A DNA stretch of 10,706 bases from Chloroflexota bacterium (GCA_005879675.1 VBJE01000058.1:1-10706); one strand, 5' to 3'. Counted from the first letter of the stretch, positions 1-6,694 are shown. Numbers and translations: made by a program. The notes: generated by a model from the letters alone, not told the origin.

Positions 1-153
1 GGACCGGATCTCCTGAATATCCGCCTTGACCGCCGCTGCGTCTCCGGTCTCATCGGCGATGAGCTCGCTGTAGTTGACGATCACCGCGAGCAGGTTGCGA
101 AACTCGTGGATCAGAGCACGGCCTGGGTCCTCCGGCAGGTGGTCCGCGGTCAC
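1..153 (-). CDS. Histidine kinase, N-terminal part only (runs off the left edge)
   Basis: The first 51 codons of a gene continuing past base 1. It starts with GTG at 153-151, overlapping the TGA of the upstream RsbW-like gene in a GTGA arrangement, so the two are probably translationally coupled. Residues 14-19 read LIHEFR, a HisKA-type H-box with His16 as the likely phosphoacceptor, followed by NLLAVIVNYSELIADE, which matches the dimerisation helix seen in many soluble and hybrid kinases. Only about 13 residues precede the H-box, so there is no N-terminal sensor or membrane domain: input must come from a C-terminal domain, a partner protein, or the neighbouring partner switch. The ATPase domain lies outside the window. 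HisKA identity is well supported; partner and output are unknown. Confidence 0.75.
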   Translation of the reverse strand, partial: MTADHLPEDPGRALIHEFRNLLAVIVNYSELIADETGDAAAVKADIQEIRS

Positions 154-563
154 AGCCTCTTCACCAGCCGCCACCGGTTGACGTTGCCGTCGCGCTCGTA
201 ACCGAGGTCGTCGAGCAGCGAGCGCGCCATCGCCAGCCCGCGGCCGTCCTCGCTCTCGGGGACGGGCATCTCGCGCGAGAGGTGCTCGTGCACCGGAGGG
301 CCGGAGTCGCTGAGCGACGCGACAACGGTGGCGCCGTCGAGCCGCAGCGCGTACTCGACCGGCCGGCTGCTACCCGCCGGCCGTCCGTGCGTGAGCACGT
401 TGCTGCCGATCTCGCCGAGGGCGGTCTCGAACAGCATCAGCGGGCGGTCGTCCGCGCCGCGGCCGGTGGCGCGCCGAAGGCGCTCGACGGACCGATGGAG
501 GACGTCGAGCCCTTCCTCCAAATTGGATAACGACGCTCGGAACTCAAAGCGATTGCTCCCCAC
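150..563 (-). CDS. RsbW/SpoIIAB-like anti-sigma factor serine/threonine kinase (HATPase_c_2)
   Basis: A 137-residue GHKL-fold ATPase of the RsbW/SpoIIAB class, the usual length for the family. The N-box is at residues 48-60 (ALGEIGSNVLTHG, with Glu51 and Asn55), the G1 box at 85-89 (SDSGP), and a G2-like GRGLAM at 107-112. Members of this family bind a sigma factor or other target and phosphorylate an STAS antagonist on serine. Its partner is almost certainly the STAS protein encoded 4 bases upstream, because the two genes are consecutive and co-directional. It starts with GTG and its stop overlaps the start of a histidine kinase gene. No sigma factor lies nearby, so the target may be encoded elsewhere or may not be a sigma factor. 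Cytosolic; no membrane segment. Confidence 0.88.
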   Translation of the reverse strand: MGSNRFEFRASLSNLEEGLDVLHRSVERLRRATGRGADDRPLMLFETALGEIGSNVLTHGRPAGSSRPVEYALRLDGATVVASLSDSGPPVHEHLSREMPVPESEDGRGLAMARSLLDDLGYERDGNVNRWRLVKRL

Positions 564-567
564 AGGC

Positions 568-909
568 TTAGAAGCCAGTGAGGGCTTCCTCGACCGTGGC
601 GTAGTAGGGGAAAACCCTGTCCAGGGTCGTGAGCTCGAGGACGACCCGCACCTGCTGGTTGGGGGCGGCGAGACGAAGCTCGCCCTGACTGCCTCTGATC
701 TGCTTCAAGGCCGCTATCACCGAGCCAAGGCCCGTCGAGTCGACGAAGCTCACGCCCTCCATGTCGATCACGACCTTGGGCGTGCCGTTCTTCACGGCCT
801 CGCCGATCGCCTCTTTGAGGGCCGGCGCGCCCGCGACATCGAGGCGCCCCATCGGGGCGAGCACGGTCACGCCGTTGACGGACGGACGGGTCTCGACGTC
901 GAGCGCCAT
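568..909 (-). CDS. STAS-domain anti-sigma factor antagonist (RsbV/SpoIIAA-like)
   Basis: A 113-residue single STAS domain. The diagnostic segment is SFVDSTGLGSVIAALKQIR at residues 54-72; Ser58 falls at the phosphoacceptor position of SpoIIAA and RsbV. In the family, the unphosphorylated protein binds the RsbW-type kinase and frees its target, phosphorylation by the kinase breaks that complex, and a PP2C-type phosphatase resets it. All three partners are present here: the kinase 4 bases downstream and a receiver-PP2C phosphatase diverging 57 bases upstream. The start is ATG at 909-907, and the residues after it (MALDVETR) fit the usual first strand. A -10-like TATGCT lies 9 bases before the ATG on this strand, leaving little room for a leader. 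Confidence 0.93.
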   Translation of the reverse strand: MALDVETRPSVNGVTVLAPMGRLDVAGAPALKEAIGEAVKNGTPKVVIDMEGVSFVDSTGLGSVIAALKQIRGSQGELRLAAPNQQVRVVLELTTLDRVFPYYATVEEALTGF

Positions 910-966
910 AGCCCGAAGAGCATATGGCAGAGAGGAGCCACTTTAGCCTGTCTACACTTCCTGCCC
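910..966. promoter_or_regulatory. Divergent promoter region between the STAS gene and the receiver-phosphatase gene
   Basis: The 57-base gap must hold both promoters of the partner-switching module. On the minus strand a TATGCT hexamer (924-919) sits 9 bases before the STAS ATG. On the plus strand TACACT (953-958) sits 8 bases before the GTG of the phosphatase. Both could be -10 elements giving leaderless or nearly leaderless transcripts. I see no convincing -35 hexamer or strong ribosome binding site for either gene. The assignment rests on position and a six-base match, so it is tentative. Confidence 0.3.
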
Positions 967-2100
967 GTGAGCGCGCCACAGGGCGGCCGGAGAGTGCTGG
1001 TGGTCGACGACGAGGAGGCCCTGGCGCGCGTCATGGCCAGGACGCTGCGGAGCCGGGGGTTTGAGTGCGACGTCGCGTTAAGCGCGGCCGAGGCGCGGAG
1101 GCTCGTCGAGTCGAACGACTACGCCATCGCGCTCCTCGACGTTCGGCTTCCGGACGAGTCGGGCTATGGGCTGCTCGAGGAGCTGAGATCGGTGCGGCCG
1201 GACACGGCGGTGGTGATGATCTCGGGCGTCGACGACCCCGAGCTGGGGACTGCTGCGCTCGAGCACGGCGCTTACGCCTATCACGTGAAGCCGGTCGGCG
1301 CGACACAGCTCTACCTGCTGGTGGTCAACAACCTGCGCCGCCGGAACCTCGAGATGGAGCACCGGGCGAGCGTCGCCCGGCTCGAGGGCATGGTCGCCGA
1401 ACGCGCCGAGCAGATGCGGCGCGCCGCCGAGCTTCAGTCCGGGATGCTGCCCGCATCGCCGTACCGAGAAGACGGCTTCGAGATCGCGGCCCACTTCACC
1501 GCCGCCCGCGAGATCAGCGGCGACTTCTATGACTGGTACCGGTCCGGGGGGGACCGCGTCGTGCTCACCGTCGGCGACGTCATGGGCAAGGGGTTGCCGG
1601 CGTCGCTGGTCATGGCCACCGCGCGAGCCGCCCTGCGCGGCGTCGCGGGCGTGGCGCCTCTCGAGAGCGGGGTCAAGCAGGCGGCGGGGGTGATGTCCGC
1701 CGCGCTCGAGGTGAACGACGCGTACGTGACGGTTTTCCACTGCACTTTCGATCCGCGGTCGGGCGAGCTCGACTACGTGGACGCCGGACACGGCCACGCC
1801 AGGGTCCTGCGCGGATCCTCCTCGCAGGAAGTGCTCGGCCGGCGGAGCGCCCCGATCGGCATGTTCCCCGACACGGAGTTCGTGTCCGGCAAGCTGACGC
1901 TCGGCCCGGGCGACTCGCTGGTCGTCTTCTCCGACGGCCTGCTCGACCTGAGGCCCGACCTCGCCACCAAGGAGGTGCAGCTGCCCAGCGAGGCGCGGCG
2001 GGCGCCCACCGCTCAGGCGATGGTCGACATCCTGGCCGAGGGGGCGCGGGGGAAGGAGCTGGCGGACGACGTCACGGTGCTGGCCCTCAAGCGGCTGTAG
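967..2100 (+). CDS. Response regulator with PP2C-type (RsbU/SpoIIE-like) phosphatase output domain
   Basis: A 377-residue protein. Residues 8-125 form a receiver: Asp14/Asp15 acidic pair, phosphoacceptor Asp58 in LLDVRLPDESGYG, Ser86 and Lys108 of HVKP. A charged helical linker (about 115-160) leads to a SpoIIE/RsbU phosphatase domain, with metal-binding motifs at Asp186 (SGDFYD), Asp204 (GDVMGKG), Asp272 (DAGHGH), Asp323 (SDGL) and Asp367/Asp368 (DDVTVLAL). It should dephosphorylate the divergently encoded STAS protein when its receiver is phosphorylated, linking a histidine kinase to the partner switch; the partial kinase at the left edge is one candidate donor. The frame is open far upstream, but GTG at 967 is chosen because the receiver begins there and the upstream stretch is antisense to the STAS gene. 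The stop codon lies inside a repeat unit. Confidence 0.9.
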   Translation: MSAPQGGRRVLVVDDEEALARVMARTLRSRGFECDVALSAAEARRLVESNDYAIALLDVRLPDESGYGLLEELRSVRPDTAVVMISGVDDPELGTAALEHGAYAYHVKPVGATQLYLLVVNNLRRRNLEMEHRASVARLEGMVAERAEQMRRAAELQSGMLPASPYREDGFEIAAHFTAAREISGDFYDWYRSGGDRVVLTVGDVMGKGLPASLVMATARAALRGVAGVAPLESGVKQAAGVMSAALEVNDAYVTVFHCTFDPRSGELDYVDAGHGHARVLRGSSSQEVLGRRSAPIGMFPDTEFVSGKLTLGPGDSLVVFSDGLLDLRPDLATKEVQLPSEARRAPTAQAMVDILAEGARGKELADDVTVLALKRL

Positions 2101-2191
2101 CCCCTCCGCCGGCTACGCCGGCACCTCCCCATGAATGGGGAGGAGAGCTGTAGCCCTCTTGGTTCATCCCCTCTCCCCGATGGGGAGAGGG
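2094..2191. repeat. Two imperfect REP-like palindromic units
   Basis: Each unit begins with GCTGTAGCCC (2094-2103 and 2147-2156, 53 bases apart) and carries a hairpin. Unit 1 has a GCCGGC-TAC-GCCGGC stem-loop (2108-2122) and a 9-bp stem CCTCCCCAT/ATGGGGAGG (2124-2143). Unit 2 has a 10-bp stem CCCTCTCCCC/GGGGAGAGGG with a GAT loop (2169-2191). Both large hairpins share a CTCCCC/GGGGAG core. No T-run follows on either strand, so they do not look like classic intrinsic terminators, although they could stall RNA polymerase or protect the mRNA 3' end. Short GC-rich palindromes of this kind are usually dispersed REP-type elements. The first box overlaps the stop codon of the phosphatase gene. Confidence 0.75.
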
Positions 2192-2242
2192 ACGTGCGAA
2201 AAAGGTCTGCGTTAAGGGGGCTGAAGCGCGACGGGTCGTGAC

Positions 2243-2248
2243 TAGACT
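2243..2248 (+). promoter_or_regulatory. Possible -10 element upstream of the second signalling operon
   Basis: TAGACT at 2243-2248 resembles a bacterial -10 hexamer and lies about 44 bases before the proposed TTG start of the histidine kinase. It resembles the TACACT and TACATT hexamers before two other transcription units in this window. No -35 element is recognisable. Apart from the repeats, nothing else is visible between 2101 and 2291. Confidence 0.2.
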
Positions 2249-2291
2249 TTGAGCCCTGCGCACGTTCAATCCCGCCAGGGGGGGCGAGGGT

Positions 2292-3878
2292 TTGGGGGCA
2301 CTGCAAGGAACGGGTCCGCAGTCTGCTTCGTGGGCCCGGCTTGGGGTTCGTCGAGCCATGCCGCTCGCTTTCGCGGCGGCCGCGCTGGCCGCGATTCTCG
2401 GCGTCATCGACGCCGCGGCCACCCAACCGGTGTATGCGTTCCCGATCTTCATCGGGCTCGTGGTGTTCGCCGCCGTCCTGGCCGGCGTCGCCGTGGCCAC
2501 GAGCGAGCTGATGCGCCAGTCGCGCTTCGCGGCCGGCGCGGCCGAGCGCCGCGTCGAAGAGCTTGCCGCCTCTGAGAGGCGGCTCCGCGCCACGATCGAG
2601 TCGGCCGGCGTCGGGCTCGGCACGGCGGACATCCAGGGCAAGTTTGTGCAGGTCACCGAGCGTCTGAGCGCGATCCTCGGTCGCGGCCGCGACGAACTGC
2701 TGGACGTTTCGCTGATCGATATCGCCGCCGGCGAGGATCGAACCGCCGTCGCGAGCGCGCTGGCCATGCTCCAGAACGGAGACGTGACGCGATGGGAGGG
2801 CGAGATCAATGGCACTCTCGGCGTGGTCGTGGCGCGCCTGCCGAACACGGTCGCGGCCGAGCCGATCCTGCTCGTCCAGGTCACCGACGTCGCCGCGCGC
2901 CGTCGGGCGGAGGCGCTTCGCGACTGCATGGCCACGGTGCGGCAGGTCACGGTCGGCGCGACCACGGTCGACCCGGCGATGCCCCAGGTCCTGCGCGCCT
3001 TCTGCAACCACCTGGGCTGGAGCGCGGCGCAGCACTGGGTGCTGGAAGCCGATCGCGGCTCGATGCGGGCCAGGCATGCGTGGAACGCCGCGGATGCGAC
3101 CCTCGAGGGGTTCCTCCACGCGAGCCGCGGCGTCGTGGTCGCCGAGGGCTCTGGCCTGGTGGGCCGGGTGTGGAAGGCCGGCGTGCTGGCGGCGGAGGGA
3201 AACCTCGAAGACGCGGCGGACTACCGGCCGGGGGCGGCCGCAAGGTCGGCCGGCCTGCGGTCGGCCCTCGCGTTCCCGGTCGTCAAGGGCGGTGACGTCG
3301 TGGGGGTGATCGAGCTCCTGTCCCGGGATGCTCGCATGCCTCAGGAGGAGGAGGTCGCGGTCCTCGCCGGCGCGGGGGTCGAGATCGGCCAGTTCATCCT
3401 CCGCGCGGAGACCTCGCAGGCGCTGCGCCGCAGCGAGGCCGACCACCGTGCGATCTACGAGCGCTCGCCTATCGGCATCGCCCGCATCGGCAACGGCGGC
3501 GAGATGCTCGAAGCCAACCCGGCGCTGCTCCACATGCTCGAGCACGACGCCGAGACCATGCGCGACACCGCGTGGCCGGAGCTGCTGCGCGCCTACGACC
3601 AGGCAGCGGCGCGTCTGCACAAGGCCCCGTTCCTGGCCGGGATCGGCGACGGGAGCATGGTCCAGGTCCGCGCGGCGACAGGAGCCGGGAACTGGCTGTG
3701 GCTGCAGCTCTCGGCGACGACCATCCCCGACCCGAGGGGCGCGCCGGAGCACGTGCTGGTGATGGTCGAAGACGTGACCGTCGTCCGCGAGACCTCCGAT
3801 CAGCTGGCGGAGGCACTGGAGGCCGCGCGCGAGGCGAACTCGAACCTCGAGAAGCTCGACCACACCGGACCGCGCTGA
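2292..3878 (+). CDS. Membrane sensor histidine kinase, N-terminal fragment (PAS-GAF-PAS), frameshifted
   Basis: The sensory half of a histidine kinase. Two hydrophobic segments (about 22-43 and 47-70) anchor it, followed by a charged helix, a PAS domain (about 95-205), a GAF domain (about 210-375), a second PAS domain (about 380-505) and a signalling helix ending ANSNLEKLDHT. At base 3866 the frame breaks: the reading frame runs four more codons to a TGA at 3876-3878, while the kinase core continues in another frame from 3869. About 16 bases appear to be missing, which would encode the xSHEFR H-box. As written, the kinase lacks its phosphoacceptor histidine. The start is TTG at 2292 after a G-rich stretch; ATG at 2358, just before the first membrane segment, is an alternative. 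It is the first gene of an operon with a receiver and a Ser/Thr kinase. Confidence 0.85.
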   Translation: MGALQGTGPQSASWARLGVRRAMPLAFAAAALAAILGVIDAAATQPVYAFPIFIGLVVFAAVLAGVAVATSELMRQSRFAAGAAERRVEELAASERRLRATIESAGVGLGTADIQGKFVQVTERLSAILGRGRDELLDVSLIDIAAGEDRTAVASALAMLQNGDVTRWEGEINGTLGVVVARLPNTVAAEPILLVQVTDVAARRRAEALRDCMATVRQVTVGATTVDPAMPQVLRAFCNHLGWSAAQHWVLEADRGSMRARHAWNAADATLEGFLHASRGVVVAEGSGLVGRVWKAGVLAAEGNLEDAADYRPGAAARSAGLRSALAFPVVKGGDVVGVIELLSRDARMPQEEEVAVLAGAGVEIGQFILRAETSQALRRSEADHRAIYERSPIGIARIGNGGEMLEANPALLHMLEHDAETMRDTAWPELLRAYDQAAARLHKAPFLAGIGDGSMVQVRAATGAGNWLWLQLSATTIPDPRGAPEHVLVMVEDVTVVRETSDQLAEALEAAREANSNLEKLDHTGPR

Positions 3879-4531
3879 CCGGGATCCAGGGATTCAGCGA
3901 GCTCATCCGCGACGGCGGCCTGGAGGCGGACGAGGTCCGCGCCTACGGCGGCTACATATTCAATGACGCGGACCGGGTGAACCGCCTCATCGGCGACATG
4001 CTCGACCTCGATCGCATGGAGTCGGGCCGGATGACCATGCGCACAGCCGACGTCGACATCAACGACATCGTCATGGAGGCGATCTCGAGGGCAGCGCCCT
4101 CGGCGGGCGCCGTCGAGTTCAAGTCCGACCTCGACCCCCGGCTGCCGATCGTCGCGGGCGACCGCGACCGCCTGATCCAGGTGCTGAGCAACCTGGTGAA
4201 CAACGCGGTCAAGTACTCGCCTGACGGCGGCACGGTGACCCTGGCGAGCAGGGCCGACGGGCGGTTCGCGCTGGTCAGCATCACGGACACCGGCCTCGGC
4301 ATCCCCCAGGACGAGATCGGCCACGTGTTCGAGCGCTTTCGTCGGGTCCGCAGCGGCGCGGCGCAATCGATTCCCGGGACTGGCCTCGGCTTGACGATCG
4401 TTAAGCAGATCGTGGAGATGCACGGCGGCAAGATCTGGGTGGAGAGCGCGGTCGGTCACGGTTCGTCGTTCCACTTCACAATCCCGCTCGCCCCCGAAAG
4501 CGCGAATGCGTTGCAGCTCCGGCATGCGTGA
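3869..4531 (+). CDS. Sensor histidine kinase, C-terminal fragment (rest of HisKA, HATPase_c), out of frame with its N-terminal half
   Basis: This is the continuation of the preceding kinase in a different frame and has no start codon of its own at the junction. It opens with TALTGIQGFSELI, the second part of the HisKA first helix, so only the H-box itself is missing. The dimerisation hairpin follows (DADRVNRLIGDMLDLDRMESG), then a complete HATPase_c domain: N-box NLVNNAVKYSPDGG (about 4190-4230), G1 box DTGLGI, F-box VFERFRR and G2 box GTGLGLTIVKQI. All ATP-binding motifs are intact and no further stops appear, so the coding potential is undamaged apart from the single junction. Its TGA at 4529-4531 overlaps the start of the response regulator. 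Confidence 0.85.
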   Translation, partial: TALTGIQGFSELIRDGGLEADEVRAYGGYIFNDADRVNRLIGDMLDLDRMESGRMTMRTADVDINDIVMEAISRAAPSAGAVEFKSDLDPRLPIVAGDRDRLIQVLSNLVNNAVKYSPDGGTVTLASRADGRFALVSITDTGLGIPQDEIGHVFERFRRVRSGAAQSIPGTGLGLTIVKQIVEMHGGKIWVESAVGHGSSFHFTIPLAPESANALQLRHA

Positions 4532-4916
4532 GGAAACAAGTCTTGGAACCTTCACGGTGCTCGTGGCGGACGACAACGAGGTCGCTCAGCGACTGTGCAA
4601 GCGCGTGCTCGAGAAGGCGGGATACCCGGTGCTGATCGCGGCTGACGGCCTGCAGGCGGTGGACATCGCGCTCTCGCAGCGCCCGGCGATGATCCTGATG
4701 GACGTCGCCATGCCGGGCATCGACGGCCTGGAGGCGATGCGGCGCATCAAAGCCGAGGTCCCCGCCATGCCGATCGTGATCGCCAGCGCTCACTCGATGT
4801 CGAGCGACCGCGAGCGGTTCCTCGCCGCGGGCGCCGACAACGTCCTGAGCAAGCCGTTCCGGCTGGCCGACCTCATCTCGATCGTCGAGAACCTGGCCAA
4901 GGCGGCGTCGACGTGA
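4524..4916 (+). CDS. Single-domain response regulator (CheY-like receiver)
   Basis: A 130-residue receiver with no output domain. It has the acidic pair Asp16/Asp17, phosphoacceptor Asp60 in ILMDVAMPGIDG, Ser88 in IASAHSM at the Thr/Ser switch position, and Lys110 in LSKPF. It should be phosphorylated by the kinase encoded just upstream; with no DNA-binding domain it must act by protein contact, and the Ser/Thr kinase encoded immediately downstream is the obvious candidate partner (inference). The ATG at 4524 overlaps the kinase stop by 8 bases; an in-frame ATG at 4506 would add six residues. Its own stop overlaps the next start as GTGA, so the three genes are probably translationally coupled. 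Confidence 0.88.
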   Translation: MREETSLGTFTVLVADDNEVAQRLCKRVLEKAGYPVLIAADGLQAVDIALSQRPAMILMDVAMPGIDGLEAMRRIKAEVPAMPIVIASAHSMSSDRERFLAAGADNVLSKPFRLADLISIVENLAKAAST

Positions 4917-5143
4917 AAGACCTCACCGGGACGCGACTCGGCCAGTACGAGATCGTCGAGCGCCTCGGCGGCGGCGGGATGGCGGTCGTCTACCGCGCCG
5001 TGCAGCAGCCACTTGGCCGCGAGGTCGCCCTCAAGGCGCTTTCGTCGGAGCTCTTCCAGGACGACGGCTTCGTCAAGCGCTTCGAGTTCCGATCTACGAC
5101 TTCGAGGTCATCGACGGCAACGCGTTCCTCACCATGCCCCTGA
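4913..5143 (+). CDS. Ser/Thr protein kinase, N-terminal fragment, frameshifted
   Basis: The start of a Hanks-type (PknB-like) kinase. GTG at 4913 overlaps the TGA of the receiver gene. Residues 8-41 show the N-lobe: a glycine-rich loop (LGGGGMAVVY, 18-27) and the ATP-anchoring lysine Lys41 in EVALKAL. The kinase reads normally to FVKRFE (residues 53-58, near base 5086) and then shifts: the next 18 codons are out-of-frame translation ending at 5143. The expected family sequence after RFE is an alpha-C helix with the conserved Glu, then a HPNIV-type motif; here the DNA jumps to VPIYDFEVIDG in another frame. About 43 bases seem to be lost, removing the Glu that pairs with Lys41. The remainder is the following entry. 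Confidence 0.8.
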   Translation: MKDLTGTRLGQYEIVERLGGGGMAVVYRAVQQPLGREVALKALSSELFQDDGFVKRFEFRSTTSRSSTATRSSPCP

Positions 5144-6555
5144 TCCGCGGCGGCACGCTGCGCGACGTCCTCAACCGCGGGCCGATGGACACCCTGGCCG
5201 CGTGGCGCTACCTGCGCGAGATCGGCGACGGACTGCAGCACGCGCACGACGCCGGCATCGTCCACCGCGACCTGAAGCCGACCAACGTGCTCATCCATGC
5301 CGACGGGAGGGCGATGCTGGCGGACTTCGGCCTCGCGCGCGGCGCCGGCCAGCCGACGCACCTGACGACGATCGGGCTCGCCATCGGCACGCCCGGGTAC
5401 ATGGCGCCCGAGCAGGTGATGGGCCACGACGTCGACAAGCGGGCGGACATCTACGCGATGGGCGTGCTGACTTTCGAGATGCTCACCGGCCGCCTCCCTT
5501 ACATCGGCTCCAACCGGATGGAAGTCGCGTACGCCACGGTGAACACGCCGATCCCATCCGCGGTGAAGATCAACGCCAACCTGCCCGACGAGCTCGACGT
5601 GCTGCTCGCCAAGGTGCTGGCCAAAGACCCGGGGCAGCGGCCGCAGACGGTCCGCGAGCTGCTGGCCCAGATGGCGCGGCTCCCGCAGCGGCGGACGTCG
5701 GCTGCCGGGTTGGCGGCCGCCACGACCGCAGCTGCTTCGGCATCGGCCTCCGCGGCGGGTGGCGTGGCCGTGCTGCCGAAGCCGGCGACGTCGTCGAACG
5801 GCCCGGACACCACCTCGATGCGCGCGGTGAAGGCGGCGCCCCCGCCCCCGATGCTGCACGGTTCGCCGCCGCCGACGCCGACGTCGGCCGGCGGCTCGAC
5901 GATCCGCACCCTCGAGCTCATGGGCGTGCGGCCCGCGCGCGCGCGCGGCCGGTTCATCCTCAACGGGCACTTCAGCAACTTCGTCCATGTCGCGCGCGAC
6001 GTGACCGGCGATCGCTGGCCTGAGGTCGCATACGCGGCGGGCCTTGTGCAGTACATCGAGCAGGACGCGCCCCAGGACGAGCAGCTGTCGTCGCCGGTGG
6101 AATCGCTGTCGCGCCTGAACGAAGCGTTCGAGACGATCTATGGACCCGAGTCGGAGGACATGATCCGCGCCTGGGGACGCCGGGCGACGGAGCGCTGGCT
6201 CGCCGAAGGACGGCACGGGCTGGGCGGCGCGCGCAGGTTTGTCCCGGGACGCCAGCGCAAGCTCGCCGGCCTCGTCAAGAACTTCACCGAGGCGATGGAC
6301 AACGTGCGCGGCGAGCACACGCACGCCTGGCTGCAGGTCGACGAGCACCAGTTCTGGCTGGTGAACTTCTCGAACATGTTCGCGCTCGGCCGGATCAAGA
6401 CGGTGAAGTCGTGCCACGTGTGGACATCGACGATCGAGACGATCCTGCGCTGGGCGGGACTGGCCAACGACTGGTACGTGGAAGAGGTGGAGTGCGGGTC
6501 CGTGACAGGGACGTTCGACTGCGCGTTCGCGATCAGGTCGTCAGAAACCAGCTGA
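5086..6555 (+). CDS. Ser/Thr protein kinase, main part, with C-terminal V4R-like sensor domain
   Basis: This continues the kinase from strand beta-4 (VPIYDFEVIDG). The first internal ATG is at 5134. The catalytic loop HRDLKPTN (HRD at 5263-5271), the DFG aspartate (5323-5325) and activation-segment motif GTPGYMAPEQ are intact, and the kinase domain ends near 5700. A low-complexity Ala/Ser/Pro linker (about 5700-5900) follows; one uncharged Ala-rich stretch is a weak membrane-segment candidate. The last 215 residues or so resemble the V4R (4-vinyl reductase/hydrocarbon-binding) domain: a helix YGPESEDMIRAWGRRATERW and a closing region with three cysteines (codons at 6412, 6493, 6520) in the pattern SCHVW...VEECGS-like...DCAFAI. 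V4R domains bind small molecules or cofactors, so this may sense a ligand or redox state. The V4R call is moderate. Confidence 0.82.
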   Translation, partial: VPIYDFEVIDGNAFLTMPLIRGGTLRDVLNRGPMDTLAAWRYLREIGDGLQHAHDAGIVHRDLKPTNVLIHADGRAMLADFGLARGAGQPTHLTTIGLAIGTPGYMAPEQVMGHDVDKRADIYAMGVLTFEMLTGRLPYIGSNRMEVAYATVNTPIPSAVKINANLPDELDVLLAKVLAKDPGQRPQTVRELLAQMARLPQRRTSAAGLAAATTAAASASASAAGGVAVLPKPATSSNGPDTTSMRAVKAAPPPPMLHGSPPPTPTSAGGSTIRTLELMGVRPARARGRFILNGHFSNFVHVARDVTGDRWPEVAYAAGLVQYIEQDAPQDEQLSSPVESLSRLNEAFETIYGPESEDMIRAWGRRATERWLAEGRHGLGGARRFVPGRQRKLAGLVKNFTEAMDNVRGEHTHAWLQVDEHQFWLVNFSNMFALGRIKTVKSCHVWTSTIETILRWAGLANDWYVEEVECGSVTGTFDCAFAIRSSETS

Positions 6556-6581
6556 CCGACCTCGGCGGGGAAAGAGGGAAG

Positions 6582-6598
6582 GCCCTCCACCGGGGGGC
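6582..6598 (+). other. Short GC-rich hairpin after the Ser/Thr kinase gene
   Basis: GCCCTCC (6582-6588) and GGGGGGC (6592-6598) can form a 7-bp stem, with one G-T wobble and an ACC loop, 27 bases after the kinase stop. No T-run follows, so a terminator role is only possible. The rest of the 151-base gap up to 6706 is purine-rich and shows nothing else except the -10-like hexamer near its end. Confidence 0.25.
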
Positions 6599-6694
6599 AG
6601 AGGACCTTCAGAAAGGAGGGAGGGCGAGATTGAGCGCTAAGCCCATGTTACCCCCGCCCGGGAAGACGCGCGCACCCTACTTTTGCCGCCCGCT

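Noticed and set aside
328..966. N-terminal extension of the receiver-phosphatase frame
   Set aside because: It is antisense to the RsbW-like and STAS genes, shows no domain, and the receiver fold starts right after GTG 967.
2124..2191. Intrinsic terminators after the receiver-phosphatase gene
   Set aside because: The hairpins are strong but no T-run follows on either strand; shared boxes and cores fit repeats better.
2094..2191. CRISPR array
   Set aside because: Only two short non-identical units, with no regular spacers and no cas genes.
2013..3863. Long open frame (616 codons) on the minus strand opposite the histidine kinase
   Set aside because: Arg/Ala/His-rich translation without any recognisable domain; it is the mirror of a well-defined PAS-GAF-PAS gene, as expected at high GC where stops are rare.
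3860..3880. Programmed ribosomal frameshift joining the two kinase halves
   Set aside because: There is no slippery heptamer, and a shift would still leave the H-box missing; sequence has been lost, not merely the frame changed.
5700..5780. Transmembrane segment in the Ser/Thr kinase linker
   Set aside because: The Ala/Ser/Thr-rich stretch is uncharged but lacks large hydrophobic residues; it looks like a flexible linker.
4990..6417. Minus-strand open frame of 475 codons opposite the Ser/Thr kinase
   Set aside because: Composition artefact; the plus strand carries the kinase catalytic motifs.
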